64,000 bases of DNA from Nostoc carneum NIES-2107 (GCA_002368155.1 AP018180.1:7124561-7188560), one strand, 5' to 3'. Positions 55,141 through 64,000 are shown, counted from the stretch's first letter. A program made the numbers and translations. Notes: generated by a model from the sequence alone, not told the origin.

Positions 55141-55259
55141 TTATCTTGTCTCCCTCTAAACAAGCGGGGGGTGTTTTGTCGTGATTGTGAATTATTGTTA
55201 ATTCTGCGATTTGTTCGGTCAGAAGTTGAGATTTCTTAAGTAGTTCTTCACATTTCGCC

Positions 55260-55478
55260 ATGTTCAGATCATTCACAAATCGAAAGAGAAGGAACGGAAG
55301 TATACCTAAACAAGGTACTTCATTTGTACAGGCTGCTAGGTTTTTAGGTGTAGATCAAAGTACTCTCTATATGGCTTTGCAAAAAGGGCAAATTCCCACT
55401 AGCAGAAGAAATGGACGCACTGTAATTAGTCAAGGCGCTTTAATGGACTATAAAGCTAGAACTCGTCCTATCTTATAA
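55260..55478 (+). CDS. Small helix-turn-helix (excisionase-like) protein
   Basis: A 72-residue basic protein. TSFVQAARFLGVDQSTLYMALQKGQIPTSRRNGRTVI is a MerR/excisionase-like winged helix, with the pattern AARxLGVxxxTLYxxLxxGxIPxxRxGxxxxI. It may be an excisionase relic or a stand-alone regulator. No integrase lies nearby. It is divergent from the ArsR-DUF2087 gene across a 172-bp spacer, so it could be a target of that regulator. Confidence 0.68.
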   Translation: MFRSFTNRKRRNGSIPKQGTSFVQAARFLGVDQSTLYMALQKGQIPTSRRNGRTVISQGALMDYKARTRPIL

Positions 55479-55659
55479 GCTATTCTGAGCGCAAGTATTA
55501 ACAATTTAAAACAGTGGCTATCATAACTACCAAAAATCCATGTACCCCGAACAAGGATTTATAAGTTTGGTAGTGAGGTATTTTCTATTCCAGCAATTTT
55601 CAATTTAATCAGCCACCTAATAAAGGCACAACATTGTTTGTGTCTTTATTTATAATAAT

Positions 55660-55797
55660 AGGACTTACGCAAGTGTCATATTTTTTTCGTTGAGGTTTGT
55701 CCAGGGTCAAATGTCAAGAGTCCAAAAAACCTAAATTTTTGACCCTTGACTCTTGACTCTTATGCCAGAGGATCACTGTGCCAGTTGCGTAAGTCCT
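55660..55797. repeat. MITE with AGGACTTACGCAA ends, copy 1 (138 bp)
   Basis: The left end at 55660-55672 is an exact inverted repeat of 55785-55797. The inside holds CTCTTGA repeats and no frame. The rest of the spacer 55479-55840 is AT-rich. A second copy is at 56948-57073. Confidence 0.8.
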
Positions 55798-55840
55798 GAA
55801 TAATTTAGGTTGCAATATCAATTATTAATTACAAATTTTC

Positions 55841-56431
55841 TTAATCTTCGTCATTTTCTGCAAAATTAACTTTCTCGTAAAGGTCTCGCAATTCAATTTT
55901 AAAATCCACAGTTTGCAGTGATAAAGTTGCAGATTCACCTTCAATTTCTGTAAATGACCATTGACTCGCGGCAGTTTTTACATATTGCATTACATGATAC
56001 TGATATTGGTCAATTAAAATATATTCTTGGAGTTCTGGAATAGAGCGATAATAAAGAAATTTATCGCCTTGGTCATAGTTTTTGGTAGATTTTGAGAGAA
56101 CTTCCGCAATTAATAAAGGATTCATTACTGTTGTTGTGCTAGTTCCTGTGTAAATCGGTTCTCCTTCGATTACCATGACATCTGGATATGTATGTTGCCG
56201 ATAACGGGGTATCCACAAACGGACATCACCAATATAAACATCATAATTTTTGCCTTTTAAAGCAAACTTCAAATAAGCATAAAAGTTGCCTGCAATTTTA
56301 TTATGATTGGTAGTTCCACCCGTCATCGGTACAATTTCTCCATCCCGGTACTCGCTTTTATATTCTGCTTTTTCTTCAATTTCCAAATATTCTTCAGGTG
56401 TGTAATAGCGCTTTTGTGTTTCTAACTGCAT
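55841..56431 (-). CDS. Uma2-family (DUF820) putative endonuclease
   Basis: The protein has 196 residues. YTPEEYLEIEEKAEYKSEYRDGEIVPMTGGT is the usual N-terminal part; RHTYPDVMVIEGEP-like YPDV supplies the Asp, and NPLLIAEVLSKSTKNYDQGDKFLYYRSI the Glu and Lys of the PD-(D/E)xK fold. The family is known for this fold, but its biological role is not established. It is only distantly similar to the Uma2 protein at 20441. MITEs lie on both sides. Confidence 0.88.
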   Translation of the reverse strand: MQLETQKRYYTPEEYLEIEEKAEYKSEYRDGEIVPMTGGTTNHNKIAGNFYAYLKFALKGKNYDVYIGDVRLWIPRYRQHTYPDVMVIEGEPIYTGTSTTTVMNPLLIAEVLSKSTKNYDQGDKFLYYRSIPELQEYILIDQYQYHVMQYVKTAASQWSFTEIEGESATLSLQTVDFKIELRDLYEKVNFAENDED

Positions 56432-56585
56432 AAATATAGCATCTATAATTGTTTGACTATACTAAATTCTTTTGAAGCAAGTGATAATTTGCAGATTTTA
56501 CTTTGCTACTTATTCCTATCGTACTCAACATTTTTTTGTTGGACACTTAAAGGGTAAATAAAAACTTTTGCCCCTTACCCTTCTA

Positions 56586-56708
56586 AGGGACTTCCAACTA
56601 AAAAAATATCCCGTAGCTGAGTAGGCAGGGGGGCAGGGAGCAGGGAGCAGGGGGAGAAATAAAAATATTATCTAAGTAAATTGGATAATTTATTTTCTGG
56701 AAGTCCCT
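56586..56708. repeat. GGGACTTCCA-type MITE (123 bp)
   Basis: It begins AGGGACTTCCAACTAAAAAA and ends TTTATTTTCTGGAAGTCCCT; GGCAGGGAGCAGGGAGCAGG is inside. This is the cleanest copy of this family in the window. Confidence 0.8.
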
Positions 56709-56740
56709 AAACTAAATTACGAGTCCAAAATCTTTAACTT

Positions 56741-56858
56741 AGGGAACTCCAAAAAATAAATTATTCCGTTCAAGTCGTTGAATGTTGACGGTTCACAGTT
56801 AACAGTCAGCGGTCAACAATGAACAATAGCAATGGAATATTTTTTACTTGGAGTCCCT
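56741..56858. repeat. GGGACTTCCA-related MITE, second type (118 bp)
   Basis: It begins AGGGAACTCCAAAAAATAAA and ends ATTTTTTACTTGGAGTCCCT. The inside (GACGGTTCACAGTTAACAGTC, GGTCAACAATGAACAATAGC) matches the right half of 35354-35545. Confidence 0.72.
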
Positions 56859-56947
56859 TAAGACTTATTTAATTGTAATAATTTCTTTTCTTGACAGTTC
56901 CACTATCATACCAATTATTCTTGCTCTGTCTCAATTAATACTATGAC

Positions 56948-57073
56948 AGGACTTACGCAAGTAAAATTTGTCATTACGACCGTAACGTAGTCTAGGGAAG
57001 CAATTCCATAATTTTAGGCGATTACGTCGCTACGCTCGTAATCCTGTAATTCCGTGACTTTTGCGTAAGTCCT
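56948..57073. repeat. MITE with AGGACTTACGCAA ends, copy 2 (126 bp)
   Basis: Ends at 56948-56960 and 57061-57073 are exact inverted repeats. It ends 23 bp before the operator of the ArsR-type gene and so may affect its promoter. The interior differs from copy 1. Confidence 0.8.
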
Positions 57074-57096
57074 AATATGGTATGAGCATAAATATT

Positions 57097-57112
57097 ATAT
57101 TACCATATAGTA
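57097..57112 (+). promoter_or_regulatory. Operator candidate upstream of the ArsR-type gene
   Basis: ATATTACCATATAGTA, 41 bp upstream of the start codon, matches the site in front of the CoA-disulfide reductase gene at 15 of 16 bases. AGTATAATAGTATAAAT follows and could hold the -10 box. Confidence 0.55.
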
Positions 57113-57152
57113 TAATAGTATAAATAAACCCATAAAGTATTATTACTTTTCT

Positions 57153-57509
57153 ATGTCAGAAGTTTTTCCTGGGGCATTAAGCCCAGTTGCTGACTATTTT
57201 AAAGTCTTGTCTGAAGTTAGTCGGTTACAGGTGTTATGTTGTTTGAGAACTGGTGCTAAAAATGTTACGGAAATTATTGCCTTAACTGGACTCGGACAGG
57301 CAAATGTGTCGAAGCACCTAAAAGTCTTGACTCAGGCGGGTATGGTTAAAAGAACACCAGAAGGTGTCAGCGTCATTTATGAAATCGCTGATCCTATATG
57401 CTTTCGATTATGTGAGTTAGTATGCGATCGCCTCGCTGAAAGATTAGAAGAGCAAACCCAACAGCTACAAAGCCTTAAGCCTCTAGCTACTACTAGCAAA
57501 AGGTTCTAA
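57153..57509 (+). CDS. ArsR/SmtB-family regulator, cysteine-rich (possible persulfide sensor)
   Basis: The protein has 118 residues. Winged helix: FKVLSEVSRLQVLCCLRTGAK, recognition helix GQANVSKHLKVLTQAGMV, wing RTPEGVSVIYEI. Five Cys: 29 and 30 in the second helix and 83, 87 and 91 in the last helix. A Cys in RLxxLCxL plus one in the last helix is the arrangement of the persulfide sensors SqrR/BigR; metal sensors would show a CxC here instead. The shared palindrome links it to the CoA-disulfide reductase-rhodanese gene. The sensing role is inferred. Confidence 0.8.
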   Translation: MSEVFPGALSPVADYFKVLSEVSRLQVLCCLRTGAKNVTEIIALTGLGQANVSKHLKVLTQAGMVKRTPEGVSVIYEIADPICFRLCELVCDRLAERLEEQTQQLQSLKPLATTSKRF

Positions 57510-57568
57510 TCTGGAGTCATTGCTGGTGCGTGGGAGCAAATCCTGACGCACCAATGATGTCTGTAGAC

Positions 57569-58855
57569 TTAGCTAAACTGTTCCTCTGCATCTAGGTTAA
57601 ATAACATTTGCAGAGTCTGCATACATTGCCGTCTAGCTTCTACATCTTGCTGCGCTCGCAATTGCACCATCGGATCGTGTAAAATTTTGTTAACGATGCC
57701 TCTCGTTAAAGCTTCGATGACTTCTTGATGCTTTTCTGCGAATTCCGAACCCAAGCGCGACAAAGCCTTTTCCAATTCCTGTTCGCGGATGGTTTCTACT
57801 TTATTTCGCAGACAGCTAATAGTAGAGACAGTTTCTAAACTGCGCCACCAAATATCAAAAGCTTCTACTTCCTCATCCAGGATTTTCTCAGCTTCTTGAG
57901 CCATCTTGCGACGGCTTTCATAGTTTTGTGCCACAACAGCCTTCAAATCATCTACGTTAAACGCCTGGACATTTTCTAGCCCATTTACGTCAGAATGGAC
58001 GTTGCGGGGCACGGAAATATCAAATAGCATCAGAGACTGGTTAGGCTCTAACACCATTTCTAATTTCGCACGATCCAAAATCGGGTCTGTAGCGGAAGTA
58101 CTAGTAAATACTAAATGACTGTTGGCAATTACTGCCATCATTTCTGATAGCGGATGAATTTCGATTGGCTGATCTGGGAACAGTTTAGCCAATTCTACGG
58201 CTCGTTGATTTGAGCGATTTAAAATACTAATTTGCCCAGCGCCTTTAGAAACGAGGTGTTGTACCAGCAAGCGAGACATTTTACCAGCACCGAGAATAGC
58301 GACTCGACAAGCTGCTAAATTTTCTACCTTCATGTGCGCCAATTCCACAGCTGCAGAACTGATGGAAACTGCGCCAGTACCAATGCTAGTTTCAGTACGA
58401 ACTCGCTTACCTGCTGTTAAAGCTTGTTTAAATAATCGATTGAGAATTGTTTTTATACCGTTATATTGTTGTCCCAGTTTGTGGGTATTCTTCACCTGAG
58501 CGAGAATTTGCCCTTCTCCCAGTACGAGACTGTCTAACCCAGCAGCTACACGCATAATATGCATCACAGCATCTTCATGCAACAACATGAATAAATGTTG
58601 CCGTAAAGATGTTACAGGTAATTTGCTGTATTCGCCCAGAAACTGAGTTACTTCCCGAATCCCATGTTCGGTTTCACCAGTGACGATGTAAATTTCCAGA
58701 CGGTTACAAGTGCTGAGAATAGCAACTTCGTCAATATGGGGAAAGCTGGTAAGTTGAGCGATCGCGCTTTCTGTTTGAGGTTCTGGAATACTCAGCTTTT
58801 CCCGGATTTCTACTGGGGCTGTTTTATGGCTTAACCCCACCACTGCTATATTCAT
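57569..58855 (-). CDS. hemA: Glutamyl-tRNA reductase
   Basis: HemA reduces glutamyl-tRNA to glutamate-1-semialdehyde, the first committed step of heme and chlorophyll synthesis. The 428 residues show the N-terminal [20 protein letters not shown], the catalytic Cys in [21 protein letters not shown], the NADPH fold [17 protein letters not shown], and a C-terminal dimerisation helix. Length and motifs are normal. The gene is transcribed in the same direction as glpX upstream, but a 211-bp gap with hairpins separates them. Confidence 0.97.
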   Translation of the reverse strand: MNIAVVGLSHKTAPVEIREKLSIPEPQTESAIAQLTSFPHIDEVAILSTCNRLEIYIVTGETEHGIREVTQFLGEYSKLPVTSLRQHLFMLLHEDAVMHIMRVAAGLDSLVLGEGQILAQVKNTHKLGQQYNGIKTILNRLFKQALTAGKRVRTETSIGTGAVSISSAAVELAHMKVENLAACRVAILGAGKMSRLLVQHLVSKGAGQISILNRSNQRAVELAKLFPDQPIEIHPLSEMMAVIANSHLVFTSTSATDPILDRAKLEMVLEPNQSLMLFDISVPRNVHSDVNGLENVQAFNVDDLKAVVAQNYESRRKMAQEAEKILDEEVEAFDIWWRSLETVSTISCLRNKVETIREQELEKALSRLGSEFAEKHQEVIEALTRGIVNKILHDPMVQLRAQQDVEARRQCMQTLQMLFNLDAEEQFS

Positions 58856-58902
58856 CTGCTAATTAGTAATTGCTAAATGGTGATTGGTAAGTGGTGATTG
58901 GT

Positions 58903-59037
58903 CAGTTAGGAGTTCATAGGATTCATAACTCCTAACTGAAAAAGTGCTGAGGAATAATCAAGAGACTATAGTCTGGGAGTACTACTGGGTACTCAATACC
59001 TCAGCGATTCAGTCAGAGTGGCGAAAGCCGCCACTCT
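58903..59037. other. Two hairpins between glpX and hemA
   Basis: CAGTTAGGAGTT/AACTCCTAACTG (58903-58938) and AGAGTGGCG/CGCCACTCT with a five-base loop (59015-59037). The second lies 30 bp after the glpX stop and may end its transcript, although no T-run follows on that strand. Confidence 0.45.
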
Positions 59038-59066
59038 CAACTGCGGTGACTCCGCGCTACAATTGT

Positions 59067-60104
59067 TTACCGCAATTGTACGGTCTTAGGATGATCAAAC
59101 ATGTGGATGGTATCCACAAACCGAGCGGTGTTTGACTGATTGGAAATAACTAGGCTTTGAGTTCTGGCTCCACCTTTGAAGAAGCGTACACCTTGCATCA
59201 GATTTCCAGAGGTAATACCACTAGCAGCAAAAAGTACAGTTTCACCAGATGCGAGTTCATGAGCATCATAAACCTTATCAGGGTCGTTGATATTCATGGA
59301 TTTCAAACGATCTAGGTTAGCTTCTTTGCTTTCGCCAATTAAGCCTGTTTTGACGATTGCAGGGTCATAAATCAACTGACCTTGGAAATGCCCACCTAGA
59401 GCGCGCATAGCGGCGGCGGAAATTACCCCTTCTGGTGCTGCACCAATACCCATCAGCGCATGGATATTAGTTCCAGCGAAACCACAAGAGATGGCTGCAC
59501 CCACATCACCATCGGAAATTAGTTGTACTCTCGCCCCAGCATCGCGGATTTCTTTAATCAAATCGTTGTGGCGTTCGCGCTTCATTACAACTACCACAAG
59601 TTCTTCAATAGAACGATCTAGACACTCGGAGAGAATTTTGAGGTTTTCCGTTGCTGACTTGTTAATGTCCACCTTGCCTTTAGCTGCTGGTGGTGCTGCT
59701 AACTTCTTCATGTAGAAGTCAGGAGCAGCAAATAAGCCACCTTTTTCTGAAATTGCCAATACAGCCATTGAGCCTGGTTGGCCGTATGCTACCAAGTTCG
59801 TACCTTCACATGGGTCAACGGCAATGTCAATTTCAATCAATTCATCTGGGTTACAGAAGTCCTTAGCATCTGGACGGGCGCAGATACCCACCTCTTCCCC
59901 AATATATAACATGGGAGCATCATCACGTTCGCCTTCGCCAATGACAATGCGACCACGCATATAAATTTTGTTCATTCTTTCCCGCATAGCTTCCACTGCA
60001 ACTTGGTCAGCAGTGTTCTTTTCGCCCTTACCCATCCACTTGGCGGATGCGATCGCGGCTTGCTCTACTACCTCAATAATCTCTAATCCAAGTGTATTTT
60101 CCAC
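59067..60104 (-). CDS. glpX: Class II fructose-1,6-bisphosphatase / sedoheptulose-1,7-bisphosphatase
   Basis: In cyanobacteria this GlpX-type enzyme (F/SBPase) serves the Calvin cycle, removing the C1 phosphate from fructose-1,6- and sedoheptulose-1,7-bisphosphate. The 345 residues carry [15 protein letters not shown] (metal), [16 protein letters not shown] (phosphate and metal) and [19 protein letters not shown] and [14 protein letters not shown]. The start is GTG ([10 protein letters not shown]). It is cytoplasmic. Confidence 0.95.
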   Translation of the reverse strand: MENTLGLEIIEVVEQAAIASAKWMGKGEKNTADQVAVEAMRERMNKIYMRGRIVIGEGERDDAPMLYIGEEVGICARPDAKDFCNPDELIEIDIAVDPCEGTNLVAYGQPGSMAVLAISEKGGLFAAPDFYMKKLAAPPAAKGKVDINKSATENLKILSECLDRSIEELVVVVMKRERHNDLIKEIRDAGARVQLISDGDVGAAISCGFAGTNIHALMGIGAAPEGVISAAAMRALGGHFQGQLIYDPAIVKTGLIGESKEANLDRLKSMNINDPDKVYDAHELASGETVLFAASGITSGNLMQGVRFFKGGARTQSLVISNQSNTARFVDTIHMFDHPKTVQLR

Positions 60105-60385
60105 AGAGTCGCCCTCTCAACTGCTTGACTTCGCGTCGTTTTTTCTAGCTATTCCAGTCTTCAAGTCTACCAAAGGGCGGATACACGTGGAAAATAGTCT
60201 TAATGAGGCTCTATGTTAATTTTTAATGCTAACTAAATTTTGAAGTTTCATTTATAACAACTTCTTACTTAACTATACTTATATCTAATCGCTAAAAATT
60301 CTCAAAATAGAAAACTGTATCTGTAGAGCAATATACAAAACATCAACTCAAAGGTATTTTCTAGTAAACGCTCTGGAGATAAATC

Positions 60386-60958
60386 ATGTTTATTGACTAC
60401 ATCACTCTGATGTTAATCAATATGGTAGCTGGATTATTTCTACTAGCAGATTATGTCTATCGGGGGATAGTTAGCGATCATCAGAAACATTGGATTCCTG
60501 GCTTTGGGGTAACAGGAGCGATCGCATTAACTACGGGGTTACACATGAGCTTTACTTGGCCCGTTCGCGGTAGTTTTAACATTGCTTTTGGTGAAACTAC
60601 AATTTTATTAGGAATTTTATTTATTGGTGCTGCGATCGCGCTGGCTTTGGGATGGGATTTACTCACACTTGCAATTTACGCATTCTTTGCTGGGTTAGTT
60701 GCAGTTGTTATCGGTTTCCGCATTATTAATTTGGGACTGACAAAACAACCTTTAATTTCAGGAATAGGTTTTATCCTTACAGGCTTAGGAGGTGTTTTTG
60801 CTGCACCTACTCTCTACCTCAAAACTAACCGAACTTGGCGCTTACTTGGTGCAGCCGTTCTCATCGCCGCAGCCTTAATTTGGGCATTTATCGGTTATAT
60901 GGCTTACTGGAATCATTTAGAAAGTTTCCAACAATGGGTTCCTGCGCCAATGCGGTAA
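60386..60958 (+). CDS. DUF981-family membrane protein
   Basis: A 190-residue protein with about six membrane helices (near 5-25, 40-55, 65-85, 90-112, 120-142, 150-172). LMSFTWP-like HMSFTWPVRGSFNIAFGE and AIYAFFAGLVAVVIGFRII fit the DUF981 family of unknown function. GGAGA lies seven bases before the start. No partner is indicated by context. Confidence 0.75.
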   Translation: MFIDYITLMLINMVAGLFLLADYVYRGIVSDHQKHWIPGFGVTGAIALTTGLHMSFTWPVRGSFNIAFGETTILLGILFIGAAIALALGWDLLTLAIYAFFAGLVAVVIGFRIINLGLTKQPLISGIGFILTGLGGVFAAPTLYLKTNRTWRLLGAAVLIAAALIWAFIGYMAYWNHLESFQQWVPAPMR

Positions 60959-61111
60959 CCTACAATAGCTTCAAAAATTAGTAATTTGTAACTCTCATCT
61001 ACTTTTCAATTACGAATTACGAATTACGAATTACGAACTACGAACTACGAATTAATAATTGTCATGTTTTAAGCTAGAGAAAATTCAGATAAATCTACCA
61101 TCTCTTAAAAT

Positions 61112-61423
61112 ATGCTGGACTTTCTCAATCCGCTTTTAAATCGACACCCAGAGCGAGTAAAAGCCAATGTCGAAATTTATACTTGGCAAACTTGCCCTTA
61201 TTGCATTCGCGCTAAAATGCTGCTGTGGTGGAAAGGTGTACAATTCCAAGAATACAAAATTGATGGCAACGAAGTTGCTAGAAGTCAAATGGCAGAACGT
61301 GCTAACGGTCGGCGTACAGTACCACAGATTTTTATCAACACTCAACATATTGGTGGTTGTGATGACCTTTATGAGTTAGATACCAAAGGTCAACTTGACC
61401 CCCTGTTAGCTGAACCTGCTTAA
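61112..61423 (+). CDS. grxC: Glutaredoxin 3
   Basis: A 103-residue thioredoxin-fold protein. Active site TWQTCPYCIRAKMLL (CPYC), the cis-Pro in RRTVPQIFI and the glutathione-binding GGCDDLYEL. It reduces disulfides and mixed disulfides with glutathione in the cytoplasm. Residues 1-14 are a short extension. It is monocistronic; the DUF981 gene ends 153 bp upstream. Confidence 0.93.
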   Translation: MLDFLNPLLNRHPERVKANVEIYTWQTCPYCIRAKMLLWWKGVQFQEYKIDGNEVARSQMAERANGRRTVPQIFINTQHIGGCDDLYELDTKGQLDPLLAEPA

Positions 61424-62230
61424 CTTGCAATACTTGTCGGTTAAGGGGAAAAGGGGAAGGGTAAAAGGGGCAAGAAAAAACCTTTAACCTTTACCCTTTC
61501 TCCTGCGGAGACGCTACGCGTAGCTTGCTTAAGCGCAGGGGTACACCTTTTCCCCAAACCAAATTCCGAGTTGAAAATCCTTAACCAAGCAGTATTGGCT
61601 TAACTTGCATTTCTCACAAGTAGCAGAGATAGCAGATGTAGGTTGGTTTAAGCGCAGCGCAACCCAACATGGATTTTGAAAGCTTCACTTTCCTTGTTGG
61701 GTTTCCTTACTGGCTCCCCAACCTACTAATCTGGTGGGAAGTTTGGGTCATGCTTACTATTACAGCCCTTTTGAAGTAAGTGAGGTACATCATGAGTAAT
61801 GAGTAAGAAATTTACTTATTACTCACTACTTATTACTCATTACTTTTTTCAATTCCATCGCATCTGCTGTAATTTATCTCCGCAAATTCTAGAAAAATAT
61901 TACTGATGTCATGATGGTTCTGACCCCTCATAATTAACAGTTTTATAAACTTTTCAGAAACAACACAGAAAGTTTATGTACTCTTGTCTTTACTAAAATA
62001 AAAAATTCAATAACTGTCACTACATTAAAAATTTAAATATAACCAAAAATTAAACTTTAAATTTTATTAAAAATTACATTAAATTTCATTTAAAAAAACA
62101 CACTGTAGGCGCTTTTTTTAGCCATGAATTGTGGCAGATTTCAATGTGTCACAACTCCGGAAATGTTCCCAAAAAATGACTACAATAAGTATATATAGTT
62201 ACTTATAAAATTGCTTGGTGGAGGACTACT
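61424..62230. other. 807-bp gene-free stretch with dispersed repeats
   Basis: It contains GGGGAAAAGGGGAAGGG runs, the palindromic block GCGGAGACGCTACGCGTAGC (61505-61524), the repeat matching 44283-44505 (61621-61735), and ATTACTCACTACTTATTACTC repeats near 61830. The final 200 bp are very AT-rich and should carry the promoter of the next gene. No reading frame is convincing. Confidence 0.55.
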
Positions 62231-62722
62231 ATGAAAGATTTTCGCCTCCGGATTAAATCTCAATTAGCCTGGCTTTTAGCTCTAGGTGCTGCTATCGTCG
62301 CGCAACCCGTAATAGCACAGACAGCAAACTTTGGCACACTGAAGCTATCAGCAGGCTTTAATCCAGCGCAAGGAGTTGTGGAAGGATACACAGGCGGATC
62401 TTACTCACTATCTGCCATTAGTAACCGCGATCGCGAGAAAAAAGCCTGTATCGGTTTTGCAGATCCCCAGCCAGATCACATCATTACCTTAGAGAAAGAC
62501 TTTGCTCGCCTCAAATTCCTAGTTAATAGTGGCGGTTACGACACCACTATGCTCATTCAAGGCCCAGACGACTCAACAATTCGCTGTGGCGATGATACTG
62601 GTAAAAGTAAAGATGCCAGCATCGATGATCGCAACTTCAAAAGCGGAACCTATCGCATTTGGATAGGTACATTTAATTCGGGAGACAAGCATAACTACAC
62701 TCTGACAGTGCAGCAGCCGTAG
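62231..62722 (+). CDS. Secreted protein of unknown function
   Basis: A 163-residue protein. Signal peptide at about 1-30 with a basic start (KDFRLRIKSQ), a hydrophobic core (LAWLLALGAAIVA) and a cleavage site near VIAQTA. The mature part is beta-rich, with VEGYTGGSYSLSAISNRD, DHIITLEKDFARLKFLV, GGYDTTMLIQGPDDSTIRCGDD and GTYRIWIGTFNSGDKHNYTLTV. This looks like a pre-peptidase C-terminal (PPC)-type beta sandwich, which binds at the cell surface. GGAG lies eight bases upstream of the start. Periplasmic or exported; no function is assigned. Confidence 0.7.
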   Translation: MKDFRLRIKSQLAWLLALGAAIVAQPVIAQTANFGTLKLSAGFNPAQGVVEGYTGGSYSLSAISNRDREKKACIGFADPQPDHIITLEKDFARLKFLVNSGGYDTTMLIQGPDDSTIRCGDDTGKSKDASIDDRNFKSGTYRIWIGTFNSGDKHNYTLTVQQP

Positions 62723-62902
62723 AGGGATTGGGGATTGGGGACTGGGGACTGGTGACTGGGGATTGGAAAGAAAAGAAAGAAATAACCCTTGACCTTTGAC
62801 CTTTGACTCTTGACTCTTGACTCCTACCCAATTTGTTACGAGTTACACCGAGAAAGATAATATGGGAAGGTAGCTCGTTTTGCTTTCCGAGGTTACTATC
62901 TC

Positions 62903-63667
62903 GTGCTATCTACAATGCGTGCCGACTTTAGCATCATCTTTGAACGTGACCCAGCTGCTCGCAACTGGTTGGAAGTTTTATTCTGTTACCCCGGTTTGCA
63001 AGCTTTGCTATTTTATCGGCTGGCTCACTGGCTGCATATTATTGGTATTCCTTTCATTCCCCGTTTAATATCTCACTTGGCTCGGTTTTTGACAGGGATT
63101 GAAATTCACCCAGGTGCAACCATTGGACATGGCGTGTTTATTGACCACGGTATGGGTGTAGTAATTGGCGAAACTGCGATCGTGGGAGACTATGCCCTAA
63201 TTTATCAAGGTGTCACCCTTGGTGGTACTGGTAAAGAAAGCGGCAAACGCCATCCAACTTTAGGCGAAAACGTGGTAGTTGGTGCAGGTGCAAAGGTACT
63301 AGGAAATATCCAAGTTGGTAATAATGTTCGCATCGGTGCTGGTTCAGTAGTGCTACGTGATGTCCCTTCTGATTGCACTGTTGTGGGTATACCTGGCCGG
63401 ATTATCTATCGTTCTGGAGTTCGGGTTGCACCTCTAGAACACAACAACTTACCAGACTCCGAAGCTGAAGTCATTCGTGCTTTAGTAGACCGAATTGAAG
63501 CATTAGAAGAACAAATACAAGTTCTTCAGCGTAACCAATCTGCTGAGAAAATACCTGTTTTGGCAGGTCACTTAGCTGTTAATGAAGAGGAACACACCAA
63601 AGAAACCGCTTGGTGTAACCTCAGAGATAAAGCCATTCAGCAGTTCTTAGATGGTGCTGGTATATAG
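62903..63667 (+). CDS. cysE: Serine O-acetyltransferase
   Basis: CysE makes O-acetylserine from serine and acetyl-CoA, the first step of cysteine synthesis. The 254 residues show the N-terminal helical part (FYRLAHWLH), then the left-handed beta helix of hexapeptide repeats ([28 protein letters not shown]) and the acetyl-CoA loop [19 protein letters not shown]. The C-terminal 70 residues are acidic and longer than in E. coli. The start is GTG 62903 or ATG 62915; the latter, [14 protein letters not shown], is equally likely. Confidence 0.95.
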   Translation: MLSTMRADFSIIFERDPAARNWLEVLFCYPGLQALLFYRLAHWLHIIGIPFIPRLISHLARFLTGIEIHPGATIGHGVFIDHGMGVVIGETAIVGDYALIYQGVTLGGTGKESGKRHPTLGENVVVGAGAKVLGNIQVGNNVRIGAGSVVLRDVPSDCTVVGIPGRIIYRSGVRVAPLEHNNLPDSEAEVIRALVDRIEALEEQIQVLQRNQSAEKIPVLAGHLAVNEEEHTKETAWCNLRDKAIQQFLDGAGI

Positions 63668-63723
63668 CAATTGTCATTGGTCATTTGTCATTAGTTATTT
63701 CTTCTCGTACCCCTACCTTTTAA

Positions 63724-64000
63724 TTACGGATTAATTTCTTCACTAGACCATTCTTGCTGGTCATGGCGATGGTACAACCAGCGATTTTGTGGTTCACCGC
63801 GTAACTTTAAATGATCTACTTGTGTAGGGTCTAGTAGGAGTAAGCAAAAATTGGGTAAAGGCTGACTAGGATCTGGTGGGGGTGGAGAAAAGGTAGCTTG
63901 TTCATCTTTATTTCTTACTTTACCTGGATGAGGCCAAGCAAATTGTATCCGCGCTGCATCGCTTAATTCTCTCCAAGTAGAAATACGTGCTAATGCTAAT
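63724..64000 (-). CDS. PPOX-type FMN-dependent flavoprotein, C-terminal part (Alr4036 family)
   Basis: The gene runs off the window, and only the last 92 codons are seen. The reading frame gives ALARISTWRELSDAARIQFAW, then PHPGK, a DPTQVDHLKL segment and the end NRWLYHRHDQQEWSSEEINP. This end is typical of the Alr4036-type pyridoxamine-phosphate-oxidase-related proteins of cyanobacteria, which bind FMN. The catalytic substrate is unknown. Confidence 0.75.
   Translation of the reverse strand, partial: LALARISTWRELSDAARIQFAWPHPGKVRNKDEQATFSPPPPDPSQPLPNFCLLLLDPTQVDHLKLRGEPQNRWLYHRHDQQEWSSEEINP

Overview
The window reads as chromosome from a filamentous, probably heterocystous, cyanobacterium (Nostocales). 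It encodes psbA (D1 protein) and a Psb34-like photosystem II protein. GCGATCGC (HIP1) octamers are frequent, and there are many Ser/Thr kinases, Uma2-family proteins, G-rich heptamer repeats and small palindromic repeats. A cyanobacterial-type kdp operon with a KdpG-like subunit and a natC-natA gene pair fit the same assignment. The genus cannot be fixed from the sequence alone.

Layout. 0.2-10 kb: outer-membrane barrel protein, 4-Cys Ser/Thr kinase, alpha/beta hydrolase, orphan HicB-like protein, M15 peptidase, mnmG and a PilP-like membrane protein. 10.4-14.5 kb: a mobile-element cluster. A 2.7-kb IS1634-family element carries a ribbon-helix-helix gene and repeated palindromic sites; it sits inside an older small inverted-repeat element and lies next to a frameshifted IS630 element. 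14.6-21.2 kb: rtcB, a methyltransferase-HAD pair, tRNA-Ala(CGC), a two-component system and a Uma2 protein. 21.5-26.9 kb: kdpA-kdpB-kdpG-kdpC, with 17 tandem 21-bp repeats between kdpA and kdpB. 26.9-39.1 kb: two near-identical IS4-like copies bracket an FHA-ABC transporter, three paralogous kinases, a VanY-like peptidase and psb34. 39.4-47.6 kb: psbA, a fourth kinase of the same family, a FUSC-type membrane protein and a PAS/GAF histidine kinase. 48-64 kb: CoA-disulfide reductase-rhodanese fusion, pgi, a toxin-antitoxin pair, natC-natA, two ArsR-type regulators, hemA, glpX, glutaredoxin, cysE and the end of a PPOX-type flavoprotein gene.

How genes may work together. The kinases share one N-terminal catalytic module but carry different C-terminal domains (ARC6-like IMS, SH3-like, NTF2-like and an unnamed domain). 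They lie beside a transporter with two FHA (phosphothreonine-binding) domains, which suggests a phospho-signalling group acting at the envelope. A palindrome shared by the promoters of a cysteine-rich ArsR regulator and the CoA-disulfide reductase-rhodanese gene suggests a small sulfur or redox regulon. psbA and psb34 share a TTTACAWAAGTTAA motif that resembles part of a high-light (HLR1/RpaB) site.

The strongest candidates for unusual biology are these: the IS1634 element with its own RHH protein and at least eight copies of a 15-bp palindromic site; the two IS4-like copies inserted exactly at the centre of two copies of the same palindromic repeat; and the 21-bp repeat array inside the kdp operon. 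All functional statements rest on reading motifs; no database search was run.
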